From positions 16,649-80,648 of the forward strand of contig VRUI01000015.1 of the NCBI GenBank assembly GCA_019456225.1: DNA of 64,000 bases. Direction: 5' to 3'. This document shows positions 48,693-58,227 of this stretch, in pieces. Position 1 is the first letter of the stretch. Each line of letters begins with the position of its first letter. The position numbers and the translations under genes were made by a program. Origin of the DNA: Planctomycetota bacterium. Its GTDB lineage: Bacteria > Planctomycetota > Phycisphaerae > Sedimentisphaerales > Anaerohalosphaeraceae. The notes under the pieces are model-generated. The model ran no database searches and had not been told where the DNA came from. It saw nothing but the letters and a program-made list of their open reading frames with translations.

Positions 48693-49598
48693 TCACCGCG
48701 AACGCGATAACAGTTCTATAGACAATTGCCGAAGCACATCAGCTTTACCGTCAAAAGAGCTCAGCGATTCTATCGCCTTATCGGCAAGATCATTAGCAAT
48801 GCGTTTGGACTCATCGAGCCCGACAACCGCTGGATACGTTATCTTTTCCTGCATCGCATCCTTACCCGCCGTCTTACCAAGCTCTTCGCTTGAAGCAGAC
48901 ACGTCAAGTATATCGTCGGCAACCTGAAAGCCCAGCCCGACAGCCATACCATACCCGCGCAGATCGGAGATTTGCTCTTTGCTCGCGCCGCCGCAAATAC
49001 CGCCCATAACCGCCGCCGCCTCGAACATCTTCGCCGTCTTATTCGTGTGGATATACTCGAGCATCTCAAGCCCGCCGCCGCTCTTTTCACCGGCGATATC
49101 GGCAACCTGACCGGCGATCATACCCGCCCCGCCGGATGCTTTGGCGAGAACGCTTATCAACTTAGACGCCGCTTCCGCGTCGGATATTTCCACGGCAAGC
49201 ACCTCGAAAGCAAACGTAAGCAATGCATCGCCTGCAAGGATCGCCATAGCCTCGCCGAAAGCCTTATGACACGTCGGCTGACCGCGCCGCATATCGTCGT
49301 CATCCAGCGACGGAAGATCGTCATGAACAAGCGAATAAGTATGCACCATCTCAACGGCCCCAGCCGCCGCCTTCGCACCCGGCATGATCTCACCGCAAAC
49401 AGCCTCGCAGCACCACAAAACCATCGCACCACGAATACGCTTACCGGGCGCCTCGAGCGAATAAGCCATCGCACGCTTAAGGTCCGAATGAATTCCGGCA
49501 TGCTTTTCGAGCAGACACGCCAAAGCAGAATTAACCTGCCCGGCCGCGCCGGCAAGCAAACCCTTAAACTCATCAGAAGATATATACTGTTCCGTCAT
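48693..49598 (-). CDS. ispA: Short-chain polyprenyl (farnesyl/geranylgeranyl) diphosphate synthase
   Basis: A 301-residue trans-prenyltransferase. The first Asp-rich motif DDLPSLDDDD has the bacterial FPPS/GGPPS-type insertion, and the second is in FQVADDILDV. GKRIRGAMVLW and GQVADIAGE are further family signatures. It condenses DMAPP/GPP with IPP to a C15-C20 product. It differs from the fused polyprenyl synthase at 31439-33121, so the array encodes two prenyl synthases of probably different chain length. It is the first gene of the minus-strand array, divergent from miaA. TATAAT-like elements occur upstream (49650-49670), but -35 boxes are poor. Confidence 0.9.
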   Translation of the reverse strand: MTEQYISSDEFKGLLAGAAGQVNSALACLLEKHAGIHSDLKRAMAYSLEAPGKRIRGAMVLWCCEAVCGEIMPGAKAAAGAVEMVHTYSLVHDDLPSLDDDDMRRGQPTCHKAFGEAMAILAGDALLTFAFEVLAVEISDAEAASKLISVLAKASGGAGMIAGQVADIAGEKSGGGLEMLEYIHTNKTAKMFEAAAVMGGICGGASKEQISDLRGYGMAVGLGFQVADDILDVSASSEELGKTAGKDAMQEKITYPAVVGLDESKRIANDLADKAIESLSSFDGKADVLRQLSIELLSRSR

Positions 49599-49724
49599 AA
49601 ATATGTTCGCAATAACTCAAATTATACTCGGCACTGGATTTTTCTATTCTGACCCAGTATTATATCTGTATTACGCTCTAAAAACAGAAATAATTTCACA
49701 TTTTACCGCAGTTTATAACTTATT

Positions 49725-50642
49725 ATGAATCAAATGATAATGATATTAGGTGTTACCGCTTCCGGAAAAAGCACGCTCGCTTTCGATCTGGCAAAAAGCA
49801 TTAGCGCAGAAATCATCAGCATAGACTCGATGAAAGTCTACCTCAGGATGGACATAGGAACCGCAAAACCCTCTTTAGAACGCAGAAAAGCAGTAAAACA
49901 CCACCTAATCGACATTTTCCAACCCAGCGAATCGTGCACCGCCGGTAAATTCCTCGACCTCACGCATCAGGCAATGGACCACGTAAAAGCCGCAAAAAAA
50001 CCCATGATAGCCGCCGGAGGAACAGCTTTATACACAAAAACTCTCCTTTACGGCATGTTTGACGGCCCGCCAGCCAACCAGGAGATCAGAAATTCGCTAA
50101 AAAACCGCATTAACGTCGAAGGAACTGCCGGATTGCACAGGGAGCTAACAGAGGTAGACCCGCAAGCCGCCCAGCGAATCCACCCAAACGACGCAAGAAG
50201 AATTATCCGGGCAATGGAAGTCTATAAACTCACCGGAAAACCGATAAGCTCATTCCAAAGCCAATTCTCAGCCGAAAAGCCCCTTGACGACTGGAAAATC
50301 ATCGGTCTCAGACGCCCAAAAGACCAGGCAAGCCGCAGAATAAACATGCGGGTAAAGAAAATGGCAGAAACAGGACTTCTCGAAGAGGTAAAAAACCTCC
50401 TAGCCGAAGACGCCCCCCTAAGCAAACAGGCAGCTGCCGCCATAGGATACGCAGAAATAATAGACCACTTTAAAGGCGAAACCACCCTCGATGAAGCGAT
50501 CGAAAGGATCAAGGTAAACACCAGAAAATTCGCAAAATCCCAAAGAACCTGGTTCAAAACCTTCAAAAACGTAACCTGGCTGGAAATAGAAGAAGACGAA
50601 ACCCCACAAGACATACTAAAAAGAACCCTCAATCTACTATAA
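49725..50642 (+). CDS. miaA: tRNA dimethylallyltransferase
   Basis: A 305-residue enzyme that prenylates A37 in tRNAs reading UNN codons, using DMAPP. P-loop GVTASGKSTLA, IISIDSMKVYLRMDIGTAKP, DIFQPSESCTAG and the C-terminal SQRTWFK match MiaA. It is divergent from the short-chain prenyl synthase gene, and both use DMAPP. Two to three in-frame ATGs lie at the start; ATG 49725 is taken as first. Confidence 0.96.
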   Translation: MNQMIMILGVTASGKSTLAFDLAKSISAEIISIDSMKVYLRMDIGTAKPSLERRKAVKHHLIDIFQPSESCTAGKFLDLTHQAMDHVKAAKKPMIAAGGTALYTKTLLYGMFDGPPANQEIRNSLKNRINVEGTAGLHRELTEVDPQAAQRIHPNDARRIIRAMEVYKLTGKPISSFQSQFSAEKPLDDWKIIGLRRPKDQASRRINMRVKKMAETGLLEEVKNLLAEDAPLSKQAAAAIGYAEIIDHFKGETTLDEAIERIKVNTRKFAKSQRTWFKTFKNVTWLEIEEDETPQDILKRTLNLL

Positions 50643-50663
50643 AATAGCCTCGCACAAAAGGTT

Positions 50664-50751
50664 TGTCATCCCGGCCCCCGAGCCGGGATCCAGAATAAAA
50701 TAGCCTCCGCCGAAGGCGGTTTCCTCAATTCGTAATTCGTAATTCGTAATT
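50664..50751. repeat. Composite palindromic repeat (copy 2) plus heptad array
   Basis: TCCCGGCCCCCGAGCCGGGA hairpin, CCAGAATAAAATAGCC, then TCCGCCGAAGGCGG and TTTCC, then three AATTCGT heptads up to the end of the J-domain-like gene. It may also terminate miaA. Confidence 0.75.
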
Positions 50752-50753
50752 AT

Positions 50754-53700
50754 TTATTCCAAAGCCCCTTTGGAATAAATGTCCGCTCCGCCCTTCTTAA
50801 GATACAAAGCAATCGCCAATGCCCTCTTAACATCATCTTTGTCAGGCCCGGAACTTCCCACTCCATGTCCCGAAGCGGCATCGTCCTTGTCTGGGCATTC
50901 GCTGATCCCCCCACCCAGGCATTTTTTGCAATTTACAGCAGCAAGCCCGCCGCAAGAAGCACATACAGCAGCCCTGCCTCTGACTCTGCTTGTCTCAAGC
51001 GTCCCCGTCCCCCTGCATTCCCTGCACAAATTCCACCCGATACCGAAGCTGCTGCTGCAATCGACAACCTCCGTCCCTCCGCAAACCCGGCAAACGGACT
51101 CCGCACCCGAATTGCAGTCGGCAATAACATCGTCCAGTAAACCGGAATACTCCGAATGGAAAACACCCCGTACATATTTACCTTCGCCGTACTCGAGAGA
51201 CTTGGCAAGGTATTTAACCGCGATATCCAGCCGGCCGGCCAGGTAAGCATCAAGTCCGACTGCCAACTCACCAAACGCCTGCATCTTTTCCGTACGCAAT
51301 TTCAACTGAACATCGCCAAAAACAAAACCTCCGGCACCAGACGCACCGTCGCCTTCAGTATACAAAATCTCATTCAAATCAACCGCAGCAGAATCTATCT
51401 CCTGCAGAAGCATATCAAAAAGCCGCAGGTTATACATAGCATGCTGCCTGATCTCCTGCAGCACATTAGAAACTCTTTTGATATCCGCCTCTCTGTCAGA
51501 GCGAATCTTCTTAATCTCCACGCCAAACCTGCCGTCAGGATAATACAAACCCAGCAGTATCTCCAGCAGTTGCCCGGACGTTTCTATCGTCGCGGCTGCC
51601 TTCTGAAATCCTGTCTTTGCCGCAAGCCTGCTCTGGTAACCCTCAAACCTGACAAGGTCGATATCATCGGCAAACTTCTTATCACGATCTAACTTTCTGA
51701 GAGCCTTTTCCAGATGCACATTAAGCTTCGCCGCCGCCTCAGCCAGCGCAACCTCACTATCCCAATCAACCCTGATCTTACCCATCACTCCGGACGCCGG
51801 CCTTTGCCGCAAGCTGCCCGAAGCAACCCCCCAGCCGATCACCGCAAGTTCACCCGCCGCAGCCTTACAATAGTAAGCTGCCGCCGCGACGAGCCTGCCC
51901 GGTCTGGAAACCTGCCCGGCCAACTTCTCATCGACCACAGGCTCTACCGCCAGGGCCGCATTGCCCTTCCAGTCTTTAAGAGCATTTTTCCACCACGCAG
52001 AACATTTTTCTCTCTGACTCAAGTCATTCTTAGCCGGCAGCACACCATCGCCGGATGGCGTAATCCCGGTCATATCAATAAGACCCAGACAAATATAATG
52101 AGCCGTCGAACCCCTGGGAGAAACCCCTATCCTGCCGGCAAGTTCCATGGCGATATACGGTTTGTTGATCTGCCTGAGCCCGCGCAAACGCCGGCTGATC
52201 ATCTGCTTACCACCCGAAAAACCGCTAACCGGCTTACCAAGCAGCATAGCAGCAGCCCGCCTGCTGCCGTCATTTTTCAATCGCTCGATCGCATAATACC
52301 GAACATGTTTATCCGTCGATGAAATATCCTTGCCAAGCTGCTCGTAAACATCATCGTCCAGGCCGACTTCAACATCCTCTATTGCATCGCCATCGCCAAA
52401 GACAACTCTCGCGGCGATAACATCTGCTGTTTTCGAACCGGCAAGCATCTCATGAAGCTCAGCATTCCACAAATGCGACTGCCACGCAAATACCGATGCC
52501 CTGCCGCAGCTCGCAGCCATCGCCACAACCGTATCGGAAAGCAGTTCTTCCGTCGGCAATTTCGTGAAATCTTTTACCACAAGCACCTTCGCCGCATCGC
52601 TAAGCACCGCCGAAACCTCCCTGACCTGTCCACTTGTAGAACCATCTACCGGATCATCCACCCTCCCAGGGTCCTGCCCGTCGCCCGGATCAACCCGCGT
52701 AGGATCGCCGCCGCCTTCAACACTGTCTGGGTCGACCTGCGAACCTTCTCTGTTATTGACCCCGGTTGTCTCATCGTCTTCTACATCACCGCCGCCTCTG
52801 TTCAGCATATAGTAAGCCAGAGCAACTAAAACGATCAAACCCACCACAATAGCAATATACTTAAACGCCGTACCGGAATTTTCACCCTCTCGCTGCCACC
52901 GCTTTTCCATCGCCGCATAAGCCGCCTCTGATTCATTTACGGCCTCGTCGACATCTTCGACCTGCTCTTCGTCATCGAGAACATCGCTGACAAGATGTAT
53001 CTTCTCCGCATCGCCTTCCTCACCTGCATCATCGGCACTTTCAACACCGCCGGCTAAACCCTCGATCCCCTTCAAGGCTTCGTCTTCATCCAGATACCTT
53101 TTCTGGATCCTGAAAGCGTCTTTTCCCGAAGCCCCATCGATCGCAGCCCCGGCCTTATCCTTATCGATATTCAACCGGTCAGCCAGTGCGAATAATCTTG
53201 TCTTATCGCTTTCGTCCAGTCCGCCGCCGTCAGCAGCAAGACCCACTGAATCGTGAAAAAACTCAACATTGATCGCAGAATGCTCCCCTGTCTCAAACAG
53301 CGGCAACGGAATCTTCGCAAGAATCGCGGCAACATTATGTTCCTCGACCCCCAAATACTTAAGCTTTTCGCCCAAAGCATCCTTACCGCTTGCACTCAGT
53401 GCACCCTGTGCGTCGATAGCATTGGTGATCGCAAGGCGAACAGCCCCGACAAGACGTGCACGCTTTTCCGTCTCATGTTTGACCTTATGCCACCTCTTGG
53501 CAAGGACCTTATCATATTTGGCCCGCTTGACATCATCGGCCAGCACCTTGGCAGCCGGTTCAAGATATTCCTTTTCAAACTCCATGATCTGCGGAACAAA
53601 CTCACGGCCGGGGGCATTCTGACGAAGCTCATTTTTTCTCGCCAGCAGTGCGGCCATAACGGTTTGCTGATTACAATCCTTGCGGTCAAGTCCCAGGAGA

Positions 53701-53771
53701 TGGTAAAAGCTCGGATCAATAATATGCTCGGCAATACCAAGCATACGGTAGAACATACGAAGTCTAGTCAT
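50754..53771 (-). CDS. Large J-domain-like membrane protein with DnaJ-type Cys-rich region
   Basis: A 1005-residue protein from ATG 53771 (GGAGG upstream). The first 100 residues resemble the planctomycete J-like start (FYHLLGLDRKDCNQQ, EPAAKVLADDVKRAKYDKVL). An acidic linker leads to a membrane helix near 315-335 (YIAIVVGLIVLVALAYYML), then a low-complexity GDGQDPGRVDDP stretch. A long helical region may carry HEAT-like repeats. Near the C-terminus four CxxC-type pairs (CRVCGGTEVVDC, CRECRGTGT, CASCGGLAAVNCKKC) mimic the DnaJ zinc domain. Possibly a membrane chaperone or scaffold; the J-domain HPD triad is not seen, so DnaK stimulation is doubtful. Confidence 0.7.
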   Translation of the reverse strand: MTRLRMFYRMLGIAEHIIDPSFYHLLGLDRKDCNQQTVMAALLARKNELRQNAPGREFVPQIMEFEKEYLEPAAKVLADDVKRAKYDKVLAKRWHKVKHETEKRARLVGAVRLAITNAIDAQGALSASGKDALGEKLKYLGVEEHNVAAILAKIPLPLFETGEHSAINVEFFHDSVGLAADGGGLDESDKTRLFALADRLNIDKDKAGAAIDGASGKDAFRIQKRYLDEDEALKGIEGLAGGVESADDAGEEGDAEKIHLVSDVLDDEEQVEDVDEAVNESEAAYAAMEKRWQREGENSGTAFKYIAIVVGLIVLVALAYYMLNRGGGDVEDDETTGVNNREGSQVDPDSVEGGGDPTRVDPGDGQDPGRVDDPVDGSTSGQVREVSAVLSDAAKVLVVKDFTKLPTEELLSDTVVAMAASCGRASVFAWQSHLWNAELHEMLAGSKTADVIAARVVFGDGDAIEDVEVGLDDDVYEQLGKDISSTDKHVRYYAIERLKNDGSRRAAAMLLGKPVSGFSGGKQMISRRLRGLRQINKPYIAMELAGRIGVSPRGSTAHYICLGLIDMTGITPSGDGVLPAKNDLSQREKCSAWWKNALKDWKGNAALAVEPVVDEKLAGQVSRPGRLVAAAAYYCKAAAGELAVIGWGVASGSLRQRPASGVMGKIRVDWDSEVALAEAAAKLNVHLEKALRKLDRDKKFADDIDLVRFEGYQSRLAAKTGFQKAAATIETSGQLLEILLGLYYPDGRFGVEIKKIRSDREADIKRVSNVLQEIRQHAMYNLRLFDMLLQEIDSAAVDLNEILYTEGDGASGAGGFVFGDVQLKLRTEKMQAFGELAVGLDAYLAGRLDIAVKYLAKSLEYGEGKYVRGVFHSEYSGLLDDVIADCNSGAESVCRVCGGTEVVDCSSSFGIGWNLCRECRGTGTLETSRVRGRAAVCASCGGLAAVNCKKCLGGGISECPDKDDAASGHGVGSSGPDKDDVKRALAIALYLKKGGADIYSKGALE

Positions 53772-53876
53772 AGCAAAACCTCCACGCACCCCATCTGCAC
53801 CCCCAACATGAAACCGGCAAAAACCGGACAAATTTCGGATCAAAATAACTACCCAAAACAATTCCTCATAAATAAG

Positions 53877-53926
53877 TCTCGGCCGCAAGGCCGAATCCTC
53901 AATTCGTAATTAGTAATTCGTAATTA
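53877..53926. repeat. Hairpin repeat plus heptad array between the J-like gene and holA
   Basis: CTCGGCCGCAAGGCCGAATC hairpin followed by CTC and heptads AATTCGT, AATTAGT, AATTCGT, AATTA. A second GGCCGCAAGG occurs at 53940 beside the holA stop. Confidence 0.65.
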
Positions 53927-53949
53927 AAAATTTCAAGCTGGCCGCAAGG

Positions 53950-54930
53950 TCAGTTTGATAATTTTATAATCAGTCGTTCTATCGCAACTTTTCCCGTCGT
54001 ACCGCCGGTCTTCATACCGTAATCAATATGGGCAAGCTCCGTCAAAACACAACCGCACTTTTTCAGGCTCATATTATTAACCTGCCGAAAAAATCCGTTC
54101 TTATCGCCAAACACTCGCACCTGTTTAGTCACCTGCGGGACACCGACACCCTTTTCAAGCAAAACCTTAGCATTAAAGAGTTTGCGAAAATGAAACGCAA
54201 ACGCACCAACCGCCGAAAACTCGGCATTCTTATCGTTAGCAAACATATTCCTGAGCCTCTCGATCGCCGCTCCTTTGTTGCCCGACGTCATCGCATCGAT
54301 AACCGCGAAAACATTAAACATCCGGTTATGCCCGACCAGAGCTTCGATACTTTCCGGCGTAATACTGACATTCTTTCCGGCATAGACAGCAAGCTTGTCG
54401 ATCTCTCCGCAAATCCTGCCCGGATCGTCACCGGCAAGTTCGACAAGAAGTCCCGCCGCCTGCCTCGAAAGTTTTTTACCATACTCACTAGAGGCGTACC
54501 CAACCGCATAATTGGCAAGCTCCCACGGTTTAACCTCCTGGCTGATATGCTCACCCATCTTCTTAAGCTTTTTAGCAAGCTTAGTATTGCCCGGCCACGA
54601 ATCAACTGTCATAACAAGCACCCCTTTAGGCGCAGGATCGTCAAAATACTTCTCAAGCCCGGATCGGTTTTCCGTGATAAACTTATCCGCCCCTTTGATC
54701 AGAACAACCCGCCGCTTTGCAAGAAACGGAAGCGTCCGCAACTCATCCAGCACATCGGCAAGTTCAGCCCGACCATCGTCAGGCTGATACAAAGCCATAG
54801 CCCGCTCATCGACACTAACCAGCTTATCGATAAGCTTCGAGCAACTATTACCAACAAGAAACTTATCCTTACCGGATATAACATAAACAGGCTTAGCATC
54901 CTGTTGCACATTTTTAGCTTTAGCATCCAT
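53950..54930 (-). CDS. holA: DNA polymerase III delta subunit
   Basis: A 326-residue protein of typical HolA length. It is the clamp-loader subunit that opens the beta clamp. Visible family traits: PVYVISGKDKFLVGN, LRTLPFLAKRRVVLIKGAD, the AAA-like lid, GRICGEIDKLAVYAG and the C-terminal helical collar with FNVFAVIDAMTSGNK. No Walker A, as expected for delta. It stands alone between repeats on the minus strand. Confidence 0.9.
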   Translation of the reverse strand: MDAKAKNVQQDAKPVYVISGKDKFLVGNSCSKLIDKLVSVDERAMALYQPDDGRAELADVLDELRTLPFLAKRRVVLIKGADKFITENRSGLEKYFDDPAPKGVLVMTVDSWPGNTKLAKKLKKMGEHISQEVKPWELANYAVGYASSEYGKKLSRQAAGLLVELAGDDPGRICGEIDKLAVYAGKNVSITPESIEALVGHNRMFNVFAVIDAMTSGNKGAAIERLRNMFANDKNAEFSAVGAFAFHFRKLFNAKVLLEKGVGVPQVTKQVRVFGDKNGFFRQVNNMSLKKCGCVLTELAHIDYGMKTGGTTGKVAIERLIIKLSN

Positions 54931-55073
54931 AACACAGTTCCACGTACCGTCGGCATCCTGCCAACTTTATTTCACCTAACAAACTTAAAATAAACCAAAC
55001 AAAACTAACAAATCCCGCTTAACGCCAATTTCACAAAACCCACAACACGGGCCATTCCCACGCCGCAAACTCA

Positions 55074-55532
55074 CTACACATCTTTAGGAATTCGGCCAAA
55101 TTTAAGTTTAGTCATTACTAGCATAGAAATTACTATCCCCTGATGTAGAGCAAATGCCACAAACATCATATACGTCGGGATTTCATCATTCAACATAACC
55201 TCAAAGAAAACTATAAAAAATAGCATCGACGCTGCAACTGTAATAACACCAAAATTATTGTGATAAGCCAATGTCTGCTCCCGGCGATCATCGGCAAGCC
55301 AGTATTTATAAGATTTAAACATACCAGGACAGTTCTCTTGAACCTTAAAGAACCATCTATAAAACAAAGGTACAAGGAAACTCATCAAGACAAAAATAAG
55401 GATAGCCAGCCATTCAATTAAAACTAGCGGAATATTTACCTGCTTTTCATCAGTCGCGCTGTAATAGTGAAATCCCGTCTGCACAACCAAAAGTAGTAAA
55501 GCTAAAAAAGTTAGAATATGAGCCTTCTTCAT
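55074..55532 (-). CDS. Uncharacterised four-helix membrane protein
   Basis: A 152-residue protein with hydrophobic segments at about 7-22, 35-60, 95-115 and 123-142. A loop SYKYWLADDRREQTLAYHNN separates the pairs. AGGGA precedes the ATG. It starts 22 bases after the gyrA stop and is probably read through from gyrA. No recognised family. The sequence from 54931 to 55073 holds nothing else. Confidence 0.6.
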   Translation of the reverse strand: MKKAHILTFLALLLLVVQTGFHYYSATDEKQVNIPLVLIEWLAILIFVLMSFLVPLFYRWFFKVQENCPGMFKSYKYWLADDRREQTLAYHNNFGVITVAASMLFFIVFFEVMLNDEIPTYMMFVAFALHQGIVISMLVMTKLKFGRIPKDV

Positions 55533-55554
55533 TTCAAGAATCCCTTAAATAAAT

Positions 55555-58227
55555 CTATTCGTCTTCCGGCGAACTTTCCTGCTCTGGCTGATCACCGTTG
55601 CCGTTAGCTTCAATATTGCCGCCTTCGACATTGTCAACTTGGGTCTGCTCGGCACTACCTTCGGCGCCTTCTGTACCTTCAGCACCTTCTTCGCCTTCAG
55701 CATCTTCGTCAACAACAAGCCTCGCAGCCGCCACAAGCGTATCACCGGCCTTAAGCTTGATCATCCTGACTCCCGCCGTATTTCTGCCGATAGCCCGAAC
55801 CTGGTCAAGTCCCGTCCGGATAATAATACCGTTGGCACTGATCAGCATAAGCTCGTCATCGTCACAAACAGCTTTCAACGCAACAACCTTACCATTGCGA
55901 TCGCTGGTCTTCATATTGATCAGCCCAAGCCCGCCTCTGGACTGTGTTCTGTAGTCTTCCAGCATCGTACGTTTGCCGTACCCGTTTTCGCACATAGTCA
56001 GCAGCGAACCGCCTTCTTCGGCGATAACCATATCGACAACCTCATCGCCCGCGCGTAGCCTGATTCCCTTAACACCGCGGCTGACACGCCCAAGCGAACG
56101 AGCCTGCGCTTCGTTAAACCGAATCGCCATACCGTCCTTGGTACCGAGAATAATATCATCGGCCCCGCTTGTAATAGAGACGCCAATCAGCAAATCGTTA
56201 GCGTCAAGCTTAATAGCGATAAGCCCCGTACTTCGAGGATTACCATAAGCACTAAGCACCGTCTTCTTGACGATACCGTTACTCGTCGCCATCACAAGCT
56301 GCCTGTCGTCAAAATCACGAACATTGATAATAGAAGCGATCTTGGCATCGCCAAGGTTAAGCAGGTTAACGATATTGCGCCCCTTGCTCTGCCTCGACAT
56401 ACTCGGAATACCATAAACCCTCAGCCAGTAACAGTTACCCTTATCCGTAAACACCATCAGGTAATCATGCGTCGAAGCGATAAACATATGCTCGATAAAA
56501 TCGTCATCCTTCGTGCTCGAACCGATGATCCCGCGACCGCCCCTGCCCTGCTTGCGATACGTATCGATCGGCATACGCTTGATATACCCGGCATGGCTGA
56601 TCATCACCAGCACCTCTTCGTCGGTGATCAGGTCTTCAATATTAAAATCTTCGTCGCCTTCGCTGCTAAGCACCGTACGCCTCTTATCGGCATACTTCTC
56701 CTTGATCTCGCAAATATCCTCGCGAATAACATCAAGCTGAAGATCCCTGCTCGCCAGCAGTGCTTCATAGCCTTCAATACGCTCGGCAAGCTCGGTATAT
56801 TCCCTGGCAAGCTTAGCGATCTCAAGACCGGTAAGCCGCTGCAGCTGCATCGTCAGGATTGCATCAGCCTGCGGACCGGTAAGGAAATGCTCACCGCTCG
56901 TTCTTTCATCGACAAAAGAATCAGGCAGAAGATTACGCAGCGTCGCACTCTCAACCAGCGTAAGCCCCTTGGCCATCAACGCCACCTTGGCAGCCGGTGC
57001 ATCGGGCGAAGCCTTGATAAGTGCGATGATAGCATCGATATCGCTAACCGCCATAATCAGACCTTCAAGTATGTGCGCCCTGTTCCTGCAGCGCCGAAGC
57101 TCATAACGCGTCCGGCGGCGAATAACCTCAAGCCGATGTTTGATAAACAGCTTAAGCATCGTCTTAATATTAAGCGTCTCGGGCCGATTATTAACCAGCG
57201 CAACGTTATTGATCGCAAACGTAGTCTGAAGGTTCGTATACTTGTAAAGTTTATTAAGGACAACATCCTCATCCATATCCCTCTTAAGCTCGACAACGAT
57301 CCGCATACCCGTGCGGTCGGATTCGTCGCGAACATCCGATATCTCGGGGAGATGTCCGTTACGAACACACTCAGCGATCTTCGAAACGATACCGGTCTTA
57401 ACGACCATATAAGGAATTTCAGTAACTATGATACTAATCTTACCGCGTTTGCTCGTCTCAATCTCACTCTTGCACCGAAGCCGCAAATGACCCTTACCGG
57501 TAACATACGCGTCGAGGATCCCCTTCCGGCCGCAAACAGTACCACCCGTCGGAAAGTCAGGACCAGGCAAAACTGCCATGATCTCTTTAAACCCGCAGTC
57601 CGGATTTTCGATCATAAGCAGCAGCGCGTCACAAACCTCACCAACATTATGCGGCGGCAGATTCGTCGCCATACCAACAGCGATCCCGCTTGCACCGTTA
57701 ACCAGAAGATTCGGAAACTTCGCCGGCAAAACAACCGGCTCATGCCTCGTCTCGTCATAGTTGGGAACATAATCGACCGTGTCTTTTTTCAGGTCTTCAA
57801 GCATCTCCATCGACGGCCTTGCAAACCTTGCTTCCGTATAACGCATAGCCGCCGGCGGATCCGCATCTATACTGCCGAAGTTCCCCTGCGGGTCGATAAG
57901 AGTATAACGCATATTCCAGTTCTGCCCCATTCGAACAAGCGTTCCGTATGTCGCCTGATCGCCGTGCGGATGGTAGTTACCGCCGGTGTCACCGACGATC
58001 TTTGCACATTTACGGTGTTTCGTCTGAGGACCAAGGTTAAGGTCATTCATAGCGACAAGGATACGCCGCTGCGAAGGCTTAAGCCCGTCACGAGCATCAG
58101 GCAACGCACGAGAAACAATTACGCTCATCGCATAATTGAGGTACGAGTGCTTCATCTCATCAAGAATTCGCTTATCTTCGAATTGTTCCACGAATGGTTC
58201 TTCGATATTCTCTATTTCTTCTGCCAT
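55555..58227 (-). CDS. gyrA: DNA gyrase subunit A
   Basis: An 890-residue type IIA topoisomerase subunit. The breakage-reunion domain has SRALPDARDGLKPSQRRIL and the catalytic Tyr in RYTEARF. The C-terminal beta-pinwheel starts after about 520 and includes the GyrA-box-like KQGRGGRGIIG, which supports gyrase rather than ParC. The tail is acidic (EGEEGAEGTEGAEGS). No gyrB is in the window. The next 285 bases upstream show no gene. Confidence 0.97.
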   Translation of the reverse strand: MAEEIENIEEPFVEQFEDKRILDEMKHSYLNYAMSVIVSRALPDARDGLKPSQRRILVAMNDLNLGPQTKHRKCAKIVGDTGGNYHPHGDQATYGTLVRMGQNWNMRYTLIDPQGNFGSIDADPPAAMRYTEARFARPSMEMLEDLKKDTVDYVPNYDETRHEPVVLPAKFPNLLVNGASGIAVGMATNLPPHNVGEVCDALLLMIENPDCGFKEIMAVLPGPDFPTGGTVCGRKGILDAYVTGKGHLRLRCKSEIETSKRGKISIIVTEIPYMVVKTGIVSKIAECVRNGHLPEISDVRDESDRTGMRIVVELKRDMDEDVVLNKLYKYTNLQTTFAINNVALVNNRPETLNIKTMLKLFIKHRLEVIRRRTRYELRRCRNRAHILEGLIMAVSDIDAIIALIKASPDAPAAKVALMAKGLTLVESATLRNLLPDSFVDERTSGEHFLTGPQADAILTMQLQRLTGLEIAKLAREYTELAERIEGYEALLASRDLQLDVIREDICEIKEKYADKRRTVLSSEGDEDFNIEDLITDEEVLVMISHAGYIKRMPIDTYRKQGRGGRGIIGSSTKDDDFIEHMFIASTHDYLMVFTDKGNCYWLRVYGIPSMSRQSKGRNIVNLLNLGDAKIASIINVRDFDDRQLVMATSNGIVKKTVLSAYGNPRSTGLIAIKLDANDLLIGVSITSGADDIILGTKDGMAIRFNEAQARSLGRVSRGVKGIRLRAGDEVVDMVIAEEGGSLLTMCENGYGKRTMLEDYRTQSRGGLGLINMKTSDRNGKVVALKAVCDDDELMLISANGIIIRTGLDQVRAIGRNTAGVRMIKLKAGDTLVAAARLVVDEDAEGEEGAEGTEGAEGSAEQTQVDNVEGGNIEANGNGDQPEQESSPEDE

